41,008 bases of DNA from an uncultured Saprospiraceae bacterium (GTDB lineage Bacteria > Bacteroidota > Bacteroidia > Chitinophagales > Saprospiraceae): assembly GCA_938015415.1 (NCBI GenBank), contig CALLPK010000079.1, positions 1 to 41,008 of the forward strand, in the 5' to 3' direction. The position numbers were made by a program, and so were the translations under genes. Of the stretch, positions 7,584-15,381 are shown piece after piece (the stretch's first letter is position 1; each line of letters begins with the position of its first letter). The notes below the pieces were generated by a model. The model worked only from the letters and a program-made list of their open reading frames with translations. It was not told the origin of the DNA and did not search any database.

Positions 7584-8129
7584 ATGCGTACTAATCAACA
7601 TCTGAGCGCTATCCAAAAATTAGAGGAGATCTATGATTTATCCTTTGGCTACCTCTATACGCAAGGATTCATCTTTTGCGGAGATAAAAATCTGACAAAA
7701 GACGCTATTCAAGAATTATTTTTAGAATTATGTGAAAAGCCTCATCTCATCGAGGGTATTAAAAGTCCGCAAGCATATCTGCTCATTGCGCTCAAAAGAA
7801 AAATTTTAAAGTCAAAAAAGAAAGATCAATTAGCGACTACTCAGCTTAAGGTTGCCGATCAACCAAAAACGCTTTCTTACGAAGAATTACTTATTAGATC
7901 CCAGGAGAACAGCGACCTCCAATTAAATATTCAAAACGCCTTAGCCAGTCTTTCTCCCACCCAGCGAAAAGTACTCAAACTTAGATTTTACGAAGGTTTA
8001 TCTTACGAAGAAATTGCCAGTGCAACGAATACTTCCAAAAGAACGGTCTATAATCAGATACACGAAGCCATTAAACGAATTCGAAAGTATGTTCTGTTTG
8101 GATTCGTTTTAACTTACATGATTTCGTAA
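7584..8129 (+). CDS. ECF RNA polymerase sigma factor of the xylan locus
   Basis: A 181-aa extracytoplasmic-function sigma factor. Region 2 occupies about residues 10-80 (Leu/Phe-rich, with AIQELFLELCEKP). Region 4 spans about 112-165 with LSPTQRKVLKLRFYEGLSYEEIA and a helix-turn-helix at NTSKRTVYNQIHEAIKRIRK. A FecR-type anti-sigma factor and a SusC with an STN domain follow directly. This is the known Bacteroidota arrangement in which the outer-membrane transporter signals through FecR to release sigma. Expected targets are the SusC operon and possibly the sigma gene itself. The last ten residues are unusually hydrophobic (LFGFVLTYMIS) for a soluble sigma factor. Confidence 0.9.
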   Translation: MRTNQHLSAIQKLEEIYDLSFGYLYTQGFIFCGDKNLTKDAIQELFLELCEKPHLIEGIKSPQAYLLIALKRKILKSKKKDQLATTQLKVADQPKTLSYEELLIRSQENSDLQLNIQNALASLSPTQRKVLKLRFYEGLSYEEIASATNTSKRTVYNQIHEAIKRIRKYVLFGFVLTYMIS

Positions 8130-8132
8130 AAT

Positions 8133-8207
8133 CACTATAAAGTAGAACCTTATTATTATTTTTCCTTTTTTTCATGGTAAAAGTGAGGACTTCTCTACTC
8201 TATAGTG
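8133..8207. repeat. Long-range inverted repeat between sigma and FecR genes
   Basis: CACTATAAAGTAGA (8133-8146) pairs with TCTACTCTATAGTG (8194-8207), 13 of 14 bases, around a 47-nt loop rich in T. It begins 4 nt after the sigma stop codon. In RNA it would form a stable stem and could attenuate or protect the transcript. A smaller TAAAC...GTTTA repeat lies at 8209-8223. Confidence 0.45.
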
Positions 8208-8283
8208 GTAAACGGGTGGTTTACGCTATGTAAAAGCCCCCTGTTTGAAATACGAAAACAAGAAAGTACCTAATTTTTTGCAC

Positions 8284-9291
8284 ATGAAGAATAACTTAAT
8301 GACCGTCGAGCAGTATGCCTCCAACGTAAGTTTTCAGGCTTTTTGCTTAAAAACAGACGAGGAAGCAATTGGATACTGGACAAATTATTTGGTAGAACAC
8401 CCTGATCAGACGTCCAATATTAATGAGGCAAGAAAAATCGTAGAATTTTTAGCACTACGGATTTCTGAAAAAGAAATAATAGCTGAAAAAGCAAAAATAA
8501 AGGCTCATTTTAATCAAGTAGCTGCCAAAACTAGAGAGAAAGTAGCTTCCAATCATAAATTTAATTCCTGGTCTACCGTCGCGGGAGTTGCCGCGGTTGG
8601 CTTATTATTGATAATCGCAGGATTTTTCTTTTGGTCCAGATACTACACCGTTGAAACAGCAGACTACATTACTCAAACTTTTGCAGTTCCTACAGAGGTT
8701 CAGCTCCCAGATGGTTCCAGTGTATTTTTAACCGCCAACTCCTCCATCAAACACGAGGCGAAATGGGAAACAGCCGACAACCGGGAAATATGGTTGACGG
8801 GAAAAGCTTTTTTTGAAGTCCGTAAAAATCCAATTACCGGTCGACAAGCATTTATCGTGCACACAAAAAAGGGACAAATCGAAGTTTTAGGCACTTCCTT
8901 TACCGTTGATGAACAAAAAGAAAGTTTTGAGATCGTTTTGGAAACAGGCAAATTAGCATTTCACGATCACCAACAAAAATCTATCATACTAGAACCAGGT
9001 GAAAAACTTTTTTATCAAAACGGCCAATTACAAAAAGAAAAAGTAAATGCCGCTCATTATTCTATTTGGAAAGAAGAACAACTGGTCTTTGAGGATACCC
9101 CCGTCAGTGAAATTGTCGCTGTACTGGAAGCATCTTTTGATCTGAATATAAAAGTTAAAAATAAGAAACTACTCAAAAGGAAAGTGACCGCTTCCATCCC
9201 AAAAAATGATCCCGAGTTATTATTACAAGCATTATCAGAAATTTACGACATCCGGATCATTCGATCTAACGATGAAATCATATTGAAATAA
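8284..9291 (+). CDS. FecR-family anti-sigma factor
   Basis: A 335-aa inner-membrane sigma regulator. A cytoplasmic N-terminal anti-sigma region (residues about 1-90) is followed by one membrane span at about 97-118 (VAGVAAVGLLLIIAGFFFW). Next comes the periplasmic FecR domain at about 130-215, with LPDGSSVFLTANSSI and WLTGKAFFEV, and a C-terminal DUF4974/STN-like domain at about 265-335 that contacts the SusC signalling domain. I start at ATG 8284 rather than the in-frame TTG at 8245. The 13 extra residues have no homolog-like character, and the TTG would place the start close to the upstream hairpin. The SusC gene follows after 17 nt, so they share an mRNA. Confidence 0.88.
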   Translation: MKNNLMTVEQYASNVSFQAFCLKTDEEAIGYWTNYLVEHPDQTSNINEARKIVEFLALRISEKEIIAEKAKIKAHFNQVAAKTREKVASNHKFNSWSTVAGVAAVGLLLIIAGFFFWSRYYTVETADYITQTFAVPTEVQLPDGSSVFLTANSSIKHEAKWETADNREIWLTGKAFFEVRKNPITGRQAFIVHTKKGQIEVLGTSFTVDEQKESFEIVLETGKLAFHDHQQKSIILEPGEKLFYQNGQLQKEKVNAAHYSIWKEEQLVFEDTPVSEIVAVLEASFDLNIKVKNKKLLKRKVTASIPKNDPELLLQALSEIYDIRIIRSNDEIILK

Positions 9292-9308
9292 ATCAAGACA
9301 AAATTTAT

Positions 9309-12300
9309 ATGCAACCAAAAATTACACAAAATCTCGTAAAGCTTTTTAAAAAATTATGGATAAGCACTTTTTGTATATTACTGGCACTGACCTCCGTTCG
9401 GGGTCAGAGTCCTAAAGTTTTTACCAAAGCAAAAAGCTCTAACGTCCTGGATCATCTAACCGAAGTATACGATGTCAATTTTGTTTATGATAAAAAACAA
9501 GTAGACGGAATATTGATTGATAGTTTTGTTAGTACTACCAACAACCTGACACAAGACCTTGTCCAGTTAACCAGGTATGGAGCGCTTACTTTCAAAAAAC
9601 TTAATGACAAAACCTACGTCATTAAATTAAAAGAAGTAAACACTCTCCTAACACCTGAACCAGCAGTTATAAAAGAAAAAAATATAGAAGTCTCTGGTAA
9701 AGTGCTAGATGCTAAAACTAAAGAGGAGCTAATCGGGGTAAATATTATGGCTTCCTCTACACTGGGTACGGTCACCGGAATTGATGGCGGTTTTTCTATT
9801 TCCGTCCCCGAAGAATCTGTCTTGACCTTCACCTATATTGGTTACCAAAAAAAGGAAGTTAAAGTAAACGGCAAGACAACGCTCAACGTCTTCCTGGATA
9901 GTGATACCGAATTACTGGACGAGGTGGTAGTCATTGGATATGGTTCTCAAAAACGCAGTGACGTAACGGGTTCTCTATCTTCTATTTCCGCCGAAGAAAT
10001 CAAGCAGTCAGCCACCACGGGTTTGGATGCCGCCATGCAAGGACGTTCCGCAGGCGTTTATGTAACTCAGAATAGCGGTGCACCAGGTGGTGGTGTTTCT
10101 GTCAGAATCCGGGGTACCAGTTCTACCCTCGCTTCGGAACCACTTTATGTAATTGATGGAATTCCGGTCATCAACGATAATGCTGGTACTTCCACGACCT
10201 TCGAAGCAGATGGAGGTGGACAAAATGCCAACGCACTGACCACCATAAATCCCAACGATATTGAGTCCATTGAGATCTTAAAAGATGCTTCTGCCACCGC
10301 TATCTATGGTGCTCGGGCCGCTAACGGTGTCGTTCTTATTACCACCATCAAAGGAGAGGAAGGTACCTCCAGAATCTCTTATGATACCTACTACGGATTT
10401 CAGCAGCTTTATAAAAAAGTAGGCGTTATGAACCTCAGACAGTACGCTCAATATATTAATGAAACAGGAATCGGCACCATCGAAGAATTTGAAAATCTGG
10501 ATTTGCTGGGAGAAGGGACCGACTGGCAAGATGAAATATTCAGAACTGCCTCAATGTACAATCACCAGCTTTCGATATCTGGTGGTAATAAAAAATCAAC
10601 TTTTTCACTTTCCGGAGGACTACACCACAAGGATGGTATTGTACGAGGCTCTAATTTTGATCGCTATTCTTTAAAGTTAAATGCTACTCATAAATTTACC
10701 AACCGTATTCAAATGGGTGGAAACATCAATGTCGCCAGAACACGAGAGAACATTACTTTTAACGACGCAAGTGGTGGTGTCATCTATACTGCCCTGCTGA
10801 CCCCGCCCATGATCCCGGCCAGAAATCTGGATGGATCGTTTGGCGTACCTCCCAGCCGAGATGTAATTATCACTTTTGATAATCCACTCGCCAACGCACT
10901 GGAGACGGATGATGTCAACCGAAAAACCAGGGTACTCGCCAGTGTTTTTGGGGAAATAAATATTTTTTCCTGGTTGAAATACCGAACAGAATTGGCGACC
11001 GATATTCTTTACACCAATCACAATACTTTTCTATCCGCTTTCGAAAGAGGTTCTCAATTCAGAAATTCCAGAGTTCGAAGATTTAATGCCAACAGTTTTT
11101 TCTGGATTAATAAACACCTGCTAACTTTCGATAAAAAATTCAATGATCATAGTTTTAATCTACTGGTTGGAATGGAAGCACAAGAAGGTAAATACGAATT
11201 TTTAAACGCCTCCCGGGAGAACCTTCCTAATAATCAGTTACGAGAATTATCTTTGGGAGATGCCAGCACTCAACTCGTTAATGGTGGTGCCGGACACTGG
11301 GCTTTGCTTTCCTACCTGGGGCGATTGAATTATAATTACCAGGATAAATATTTATTAACCTCTACTTTTAGAGTTGATGGTTCTTCCAGGTTTGGTCCCA
11401 GCAACAAATACGGATATTTCCCATCCTTTGCAGTAGCATGGCGAGCTTCTAACGAGGATTTTCTAAAATCCTTCGAGCCTTTATCTAACCTTAAATTCAG
11501 AATTGGGTACGGATCAGTTGGTAACCAGGAAATTGGATTATATTCTTTTGCCACTACTCTGCGCTCCGTAGATGTGGTTATTGCGGACGAACTGACTACT
11601 GGGTTCGCACCCGATAACATTTCGAATCCAGAGGTAAAATGGGAGAGTTCCGTACAAGTTGATTTTGGTATTGACGCTGGATTTTTTAACAATCGGCTGG
11701 AAGTCATTCTGGATATTTATAATAAAGATTCCAGAGACATGTTGCTACCCGCCATTCTTCCCAGAACGGCCGGGTCGCTCAACCCGCCATTTGTCAATAT
11801 TGGTAAAATGAATAACCGAGGATTTGAATTAACGCTAAACACCCAAAATACGACCGGTGCTTTTGATTGGAGAACTTCGATGAATTATTCGGTCAACCGA
11901 AATAAAGTGGTAGATCTGGGATCCACCGGAGCGCTTACCGGAATTATTCAAAGGATTCCCATTACCCGTACGGAAGAAGGCCGCTCGATCGGAGAATATT
12001 ACGGTCATCAGGTAGACGGTATTTTTGGTTCTTTAGCAGAAATTGCCGAGAGTCCTTTTCAGGAAACAGGAACCCGGCCAGGAGATATTAAATTTAAAGA
12101 TTTAGATAACAACGGAGTCATTGACGACGGGGACAAAACATTTATTGGAAATCCAAATCCAGACTTTACCTTTAATATGATTAACGAACTTAGTTATAAA
12201 AACTTTGATTTCAATGTATTTTTCAGAGTAGTTTACGGGAATGAAGTTTTTAATGCGCTGAAGCGGGACTTGACCGGAACTGCTGGCTGGCTTAATCAAT

Positions 12301-12659
12301 CCAAAGACGTAATTGATCGTTGGACGGCTGATAACCCAGCGGGAACCAATCCAAGATCCAACGGAAATGATCCCAATATTAACCGACGAGTATCGGATCG
12401 TTTTGTGGAAGATGGATCTTATATCAGGCTGCAAAATATTTCGCTGGGCTATACCATCCCTAAATCAATCATCGAGGATATAAAAATTCAGAGTATGCGT
12501 TTTTATGTAAGTGCCCAAAACCTGTTAACGATCTCTGGCTATTCCGGTTTTGATCCGGAGATTGGTTCCTTTAATCAAAACCCATTAATTAACGGTGTTG
12601 ACAACGGTCGTTTCCCGGTGGCCCGATCTTATACTTTTGGATTAAATGTAAATTTTTAA
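9309..12659 (+). CDS. SusC/RagA TonB-dependent outer-membrane transporter with STN domain
   Basis: A 1116-aa outer-membrane channel that imports oligosaccharides with its SusD lid, powered by TonB. Order of domains: signal peptide (1-33, ending VRGQ); STN signalling domain (about 45-105); carboxypeptidase-regulatory-like beta-sandwich (about 127-200, KTKEELIGVNI and TVTGIDGGFSI); TonB box/linker EVVVIGYG at 205; plug (about 222-345) with VRIRGTSS, PLYVIDGIP and ILKDASATAIYGARAANGVVLITT; then a 22-strand barrel ending in GLNVNF with terminal Phe. The STN domain sets it apart from plain SusC and matches the upstream sigma/FecR pair. The SusD gene begins 3 nt after the stop. Xylo-oligosaccharides are the likely cargo, judged from the downstream GH10. 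Confidence 0.95.
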   Translation: MQPKITQNLVKLFKKLWISTFCILLALTSVRGQSPKVFTKAKSSNVLDHLTEVYDVNFVYDKKQVDGILIDSFVSTTNNLTQDLVQLTRYGALTFKKLNDKTYVIKLKEVNTLLTPEPAVIKEKNIEVSGKVLDAKTKEELIGVNIMASSTLGTVTGIDGGFSISVPEESVLTFTYIGYQKKEVKVNGKTTLNVFLDSDTELLDEVVVIGYGSQKRSDVTGSLSSISAEEIKQSATTGLDAAMQGRSAGVYVTQNSGAPGGGVSVRIRGTSSTLASEPLYVIDGIPVINDNAGTSTTFEADGGGQNANALTTINPNDIESIEILKDASATAIYGARAANGVVLITTIKGEEGTSRISYDTYYGFQQLYKKVGVMNLRQYAQYINETGIGTIEEFENLDLLGEGTDWQDEIFRTASMYNHQLSISGGNKKSTFSLSGGLHHKDGIVRGSNFDRYSLKLNATHKFTNRIQMGGNINVARTRENITFNDASGGVIYTALLTPPMIPARNLDGSFGVPPSRDVIITFDNPLANALETDDVNRKTRVLASVFGEINIFSWLKYRTELATDILYTNHNTFLSAFERGSQFRNSRVRRFNANSFFWINKHLLTFDKKFNDHSFNLLVGMEAQEGKYEFLNASRENLPNNQLRELSLGDASTQLVNGGAGHWALLSYLGRLNYNYQDKYLLTSTFRVDGSSRFGPSNKYGYFPSFAVAWRASNEDFLKSFEPLSNLKFRIGYGSVGNQEIGLYSFATTLRSVDVVIADELTTGFAPDNISNPEVKWESSVQVDFGIDAGFFNNRLEVILDIYNKDSRDMLLPAILPRTAGSLNPPFVNIGKMNNRGFELTLNTQNTTGAFDWRTSMNYSVNRNKVVDLGSTGALTGIIQRIPITRTEEGRSIGEYYGHQVDGIFGSLAEIAESPFQETGTRPGDIKFKDLDNNGVIDDGDKTFIGNPNPDFTFNMINELSYKNFDFNVFFRVVYGNEVFNALKRDLTGTAGWLNQSKDVIDRWTADNPAGTNPRSNGNDPNINRRVSDRFVEDGSYIRLQNISLGYTIPKSIIEDIKIQSMRFYVSAQNLLTISGYSGFDPEIGSFNQNPLINGVDNGRFPVARSYTFGLNVNF

Positions 12660-12662
12660 AAA

Positions 12663-14147
12663 ATGAAAAATATAATAACCATTAACCTTATCCTTTTGCT
12701 TCTAGCTTTCACGGCTTGTAATGATTTAATTGAGAAAGAACCGTTAGATCAATTGATTGAAGATAATTTCTACCAATCAGCCGATGATGCCAGACGAGCT
12801 ATTACTGCTTGTTACGCACCGATCCAGGGTACCAATTGGTACGGTAAAAGCTGGATGATGACAGAAATTCCGGGGGACAATGCGACGACCGGTGGAAACG
12901 ATCCGGACTTTCTCACTATTGACAATTTTACCATCAACGGTGATAATGTACCCAACGCAGAATTCTGGGCCGAACACTACGTGGTCATTGTCCGGGCCAA
13001 TCAAGTGCTGGATAAAATCCCCGATATAAATATGGAAGAAACTACCAAGTCCGCCATTTTGGGAGAAGCTAAGTTCCTAAGAGCATTCAGTTATTTTGAT
13101 TTAGTGAGAATGTACGGTGGTGTCCCTCTGGTGACCGAAGTACAGGACATTTACTCGGACTTCAGTGTGCCACGGGCTACCATTGATCAGGTTTACGACC
13201 TTGTCATAGCTGACCTGGAAGACGGAATTGCCACTTTACCAGCACAAAGAAATAGTGCCGAAGCCGGACGGGCTACTTCGGGTGCCGCTAAGGCATTGCT
13301 AACTAAAGTATATCTAACCACCAAAAATTATGCAGGAGCAATAGAACTCGCCAGAGAAATTATTGCGTCCGGTCATTACCGGTTAATGGATACATTTGAC
13401 GAAAACTGGCTAAAAGAAACCAGTGATAATAATGAAGAGTCTATCTTTCAAGTACAGTATACTGGCTGTGGTCCCGGCGGAACCGGAAATGCACTGCAAG
13501 CGTTTTTTGCCCCTTTCGGTCAGGGCATTACCAAAAATTCCGATGGCTGGGGATCACAAACAGCGACCAGCGGACAAGTAGATAATCAAGGTACTACCAT
13601 TCGGGATGCTTTCGAGGAAGATGATTTACGACAGTATCATACCATTATGACACCCGGCGATTTTTACCCGATGATCAATCCGGAAGACGGTGGGTTTACC
13701 TATCCACCGACCAGACAAATTTCCCGTACGGGTATTAGTATTAAAAAATATGTCATTGGTGGCGGACCCGACGTCTGTTTTATGAGTTCTCCCCAAAATG
13801 TCCACGTTATTCGCTACGCCGATGTATTATTGTCATTAGCAGAGGCATCCTGTGCTATGGGTGGAGGAATTAGTATCACACCAGATGTTTTAGAAGCCTT
13901 TAATGCCGTCAGACAGAGAGCTGGTTTAGAACCGGTAACATCGGTTACGACCGAAATGGTCTTTCAGGAAAGAAGAGTAGAATTTGCTTTTGAAAACCAA
14001 CGATGGTTCGATTTACTACGATCAGGTAATGCCATCGAAACCCTCCGACTACACGGAAAAGCACTTGACGAACATAATTTATTGTTCCCAATCCCTAACG
14101 AAGAATTAGCTGTAAACAAAAATCTTACACAAAACCCTGGATACTAA
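12663..14147 (+). CDS. SusD/RagB-family surface lipoprotein
   Basis: A 494-aa glycan-binding lipoprotein that closes over the SusC barrel. The signal peptide ends in a lipobox with Cys19 (AFTAC). SusD features include the QSADDARRAITACYAPIQG helix and the TPR-like scaffold with AILGEAKFLRAFSYFDLVRMYGG. The closing family motif is FQERRVEFAFENQRWFDLLRSG near residues 440-460. The protein ends LTQNPGY, as usual for SusD. It lies 3 nt from the SusC stop and 2 nt from the next start, so all three are co-translated. Ligand specificity cannot be read from the sequence. Confidence 0.93.
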   Translation: MKNIITINLILLLLAFTACNDLIEKEPLDQLIEDNFYQSADDARRAITACYAPIQGTNWYGKSWMMTEIPGDNATTGGNDPDFLTIDNFTINGDNVPNAEFWAEHYVVIVRANQVLDKIPDINMEETTKSAILGEAKFLRAFSYFDLVRMYGGVPLVTEVQDIYSDFSVPRATIDQVYDLVIADLEDGIATLPAQRNSAEAGRATSGAAKALLTKVYLTTKNYAGAIELAREIIASGHYRLMDTFDENWLKETSDNNEESIFQVQYTGCGPGGTGNALQAFFAPFGQGITKNSDGWGSQTATSGQVDNQGTTIRDAFEEDDLRQYHTIMTPGDFYPMINPEDGGFTYPPTRQISRTGISIKKYVIGGGPDVCFMSSPQNVHVIRYADVLLSLAEASCAMGGGISITPDVLEAFNAVRQRAGLEPVTSVTTEMVFQERRVEFAFENQRWFDLLRSGNAIETLRLHGKALDEHNLLFPIPNEELAVNKNLTQNPGY

Positions 14148-14149
14148 TT

Positions 14150-15250
14150 ATGAAAAATATACTTTTTTACCTAGCGATACTTAGCTTATTTGTTTGGTCT
14201 TCCTGTAATAAATATGAAGAACCCTCGATTCTTACTATCTCTCCAGTCAGAGGACCGGTAGAAACCTTAATTACCATCGAAGGAAGCAATTTTGAAGACA
14301 TCACATCTTTGAGTTTTAATGACGGGGTACCCGCAAATTTTAATCCGTCCTATGGTTCTGAAAACGCGGTTTTATTCAGAGTCCCACTAAATGCGCCCAT
14401 TGGAGATAACGTAATCACTATTGAGACCAAAGGTGGCACCGTTACTACTGAATTTAAAGTGACCCTGGACGCACCTAAGCTTACTTCTTTTTATCCCGTT
14501 TCAGGAGAAGTAGGTGGAACGGTTACTTTTTTAGGTGAAAACTTTTTTGAGCCAATCGAGGTATTATTTTTTGATAGTATTGCTGCTCCGATTCTGTTTT
14601 TATCACCCGATTCTATGGTCGTAGAAATTCCAGAAAACGTAGAAAAAGGATTTTTAAAAATAAAAGCCAACGGCGGAGATATTTCTACGAACGTACAATT
14701 TTTTACCGTTACTAATATACTGGTGAATAATTTTGATGGAGAAGGAGTACGCTCTGAAACAAATAACTGGTTATTTTACGGAAGCATTCTTCAAACTAGT
14801 GCAACTACCGCCGTCCGTAGCTCCAATCCTGTTCCGATTGATAATAATTTTCTGAAACTTTCCGGCGTTGATCCCGGATCGGTGTGGATTGGGGGAACAG
14901 AATCACACGCCTGGGATATCAATGACTTTGACGTTTTCCCAATTGAGTCTGACTTGACCAATACTTTTTTAGAAATGGATTTAAATAACAATGGACGAGA
15001 TGCTTCCCACGTTGTTTTGATCCTGACGGAAAGAAATGGCTCGGCGAATGACTTCACTTACAACCAGGATATCAGTCAGGAAGGCTGGCATCATATCTCT
15101 ATTCCACTGAGTAGATTTGAAGATGTAAGTGGCTTACAGGTCAATCCGCAAATTATTAAAAATCTAAAAATACATTTAGTCAATAATAATATGGCAACGT
15201 CGGCCATTGAGGCCAATGTTGATAATATAAAATTTGTACAAGTAAACTAA
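14150..15250 (+). CDS. Surface glycan-binding lipoprotein with two IPT/TIG domains
   Basis: A 366-aa lipoprotein (Cys19 in FVWSSC) in the SusE/SGBP position. Two IPT/TIG immunoglobulin-like domains lie at about 25-105 (ILTISPVRGPVETLITIEG) and 108-185 (LTSFYPVSGEVGGTVTFLG). A beta-rich C-terminal domain at about 188-366 starts ILVNNFDGEG and ends EANVDNIKFVQVN. The layout matches the glycan-binding surface proteins typified by the SGBP_B binding domain. IPT domains hold the binding module away from the membrane. It probably recruits the same polysaccharide that GH10 cuts. The residues CNKYEEP after the lipidated Cys include an acidic pair that fits a surface lipoprotein export signal. Confidence 0.82.
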   Translation: MKNILFYLAILSLFVWSSCNKYEEPSILTISPVRGPVETLITIEGSNFEDITSLSFNDGVPANFNPSYGSENAVLFRVPLNAPIGDNVITIETKGGTVTTEFKVTLDAPKLTSFYPVSGEVGGTVTFLGENFFEPIEVLFFDSIAAPILFLSPDSMVVEIPENVEKGFLKIKANGGDISTNVQFFTVTNILVNNFDGEGVRSETNNWLFYGSILQTSATTAVRSSNPVPIDNNFLKLSGVDPGSVWIGGTESHAWDINDFDVFPIESDLTNTFLEMDLNNNGRDASHVVLILTERNGSANDFTYNQDISQEGWHHISIPLSRFEDVSGLQVNPQIIKNLKIHLVNNNMATSAIEANVDNIKFVQVN

Positions 15251-15254
15251 CCTA

Positions 15255-15350
15255 TTGGTCAGTTAGCTATTGACTAGTTGACGCTTTCCACCGTATCATC
15301 CTGATGAAAGGAAGCCAGCTAACCAATCAGCCAACCGTCTAATTAGCATA
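15255..15350. repeat. Degenerate intergenic repeat, second copy
   Basis: TTGGTCAGTTAGC at 15255-15267 matches 12 of 13 bases of 4611-4623, and GTTAGCT (15262-15268) can pair with AGCTAAC (15317-15323). Words such as CAGCTAACCAATCAGCC resemble the 4660-4680 unit. The 131-bp gap between the SGBP gene and the five-module gene is otherwise featureless. Confidence 0.4.
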
Positions 15351-15381
15351 AATCATTTTTTAACCAAAAATTAACGTAGAC

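Noticed and set aside
8245-8283. TTG start for the FecR gene
   Set aside because: The ATG at 8284 gives a normal FecR N-terminus and the extra residues lack any conserved feature.
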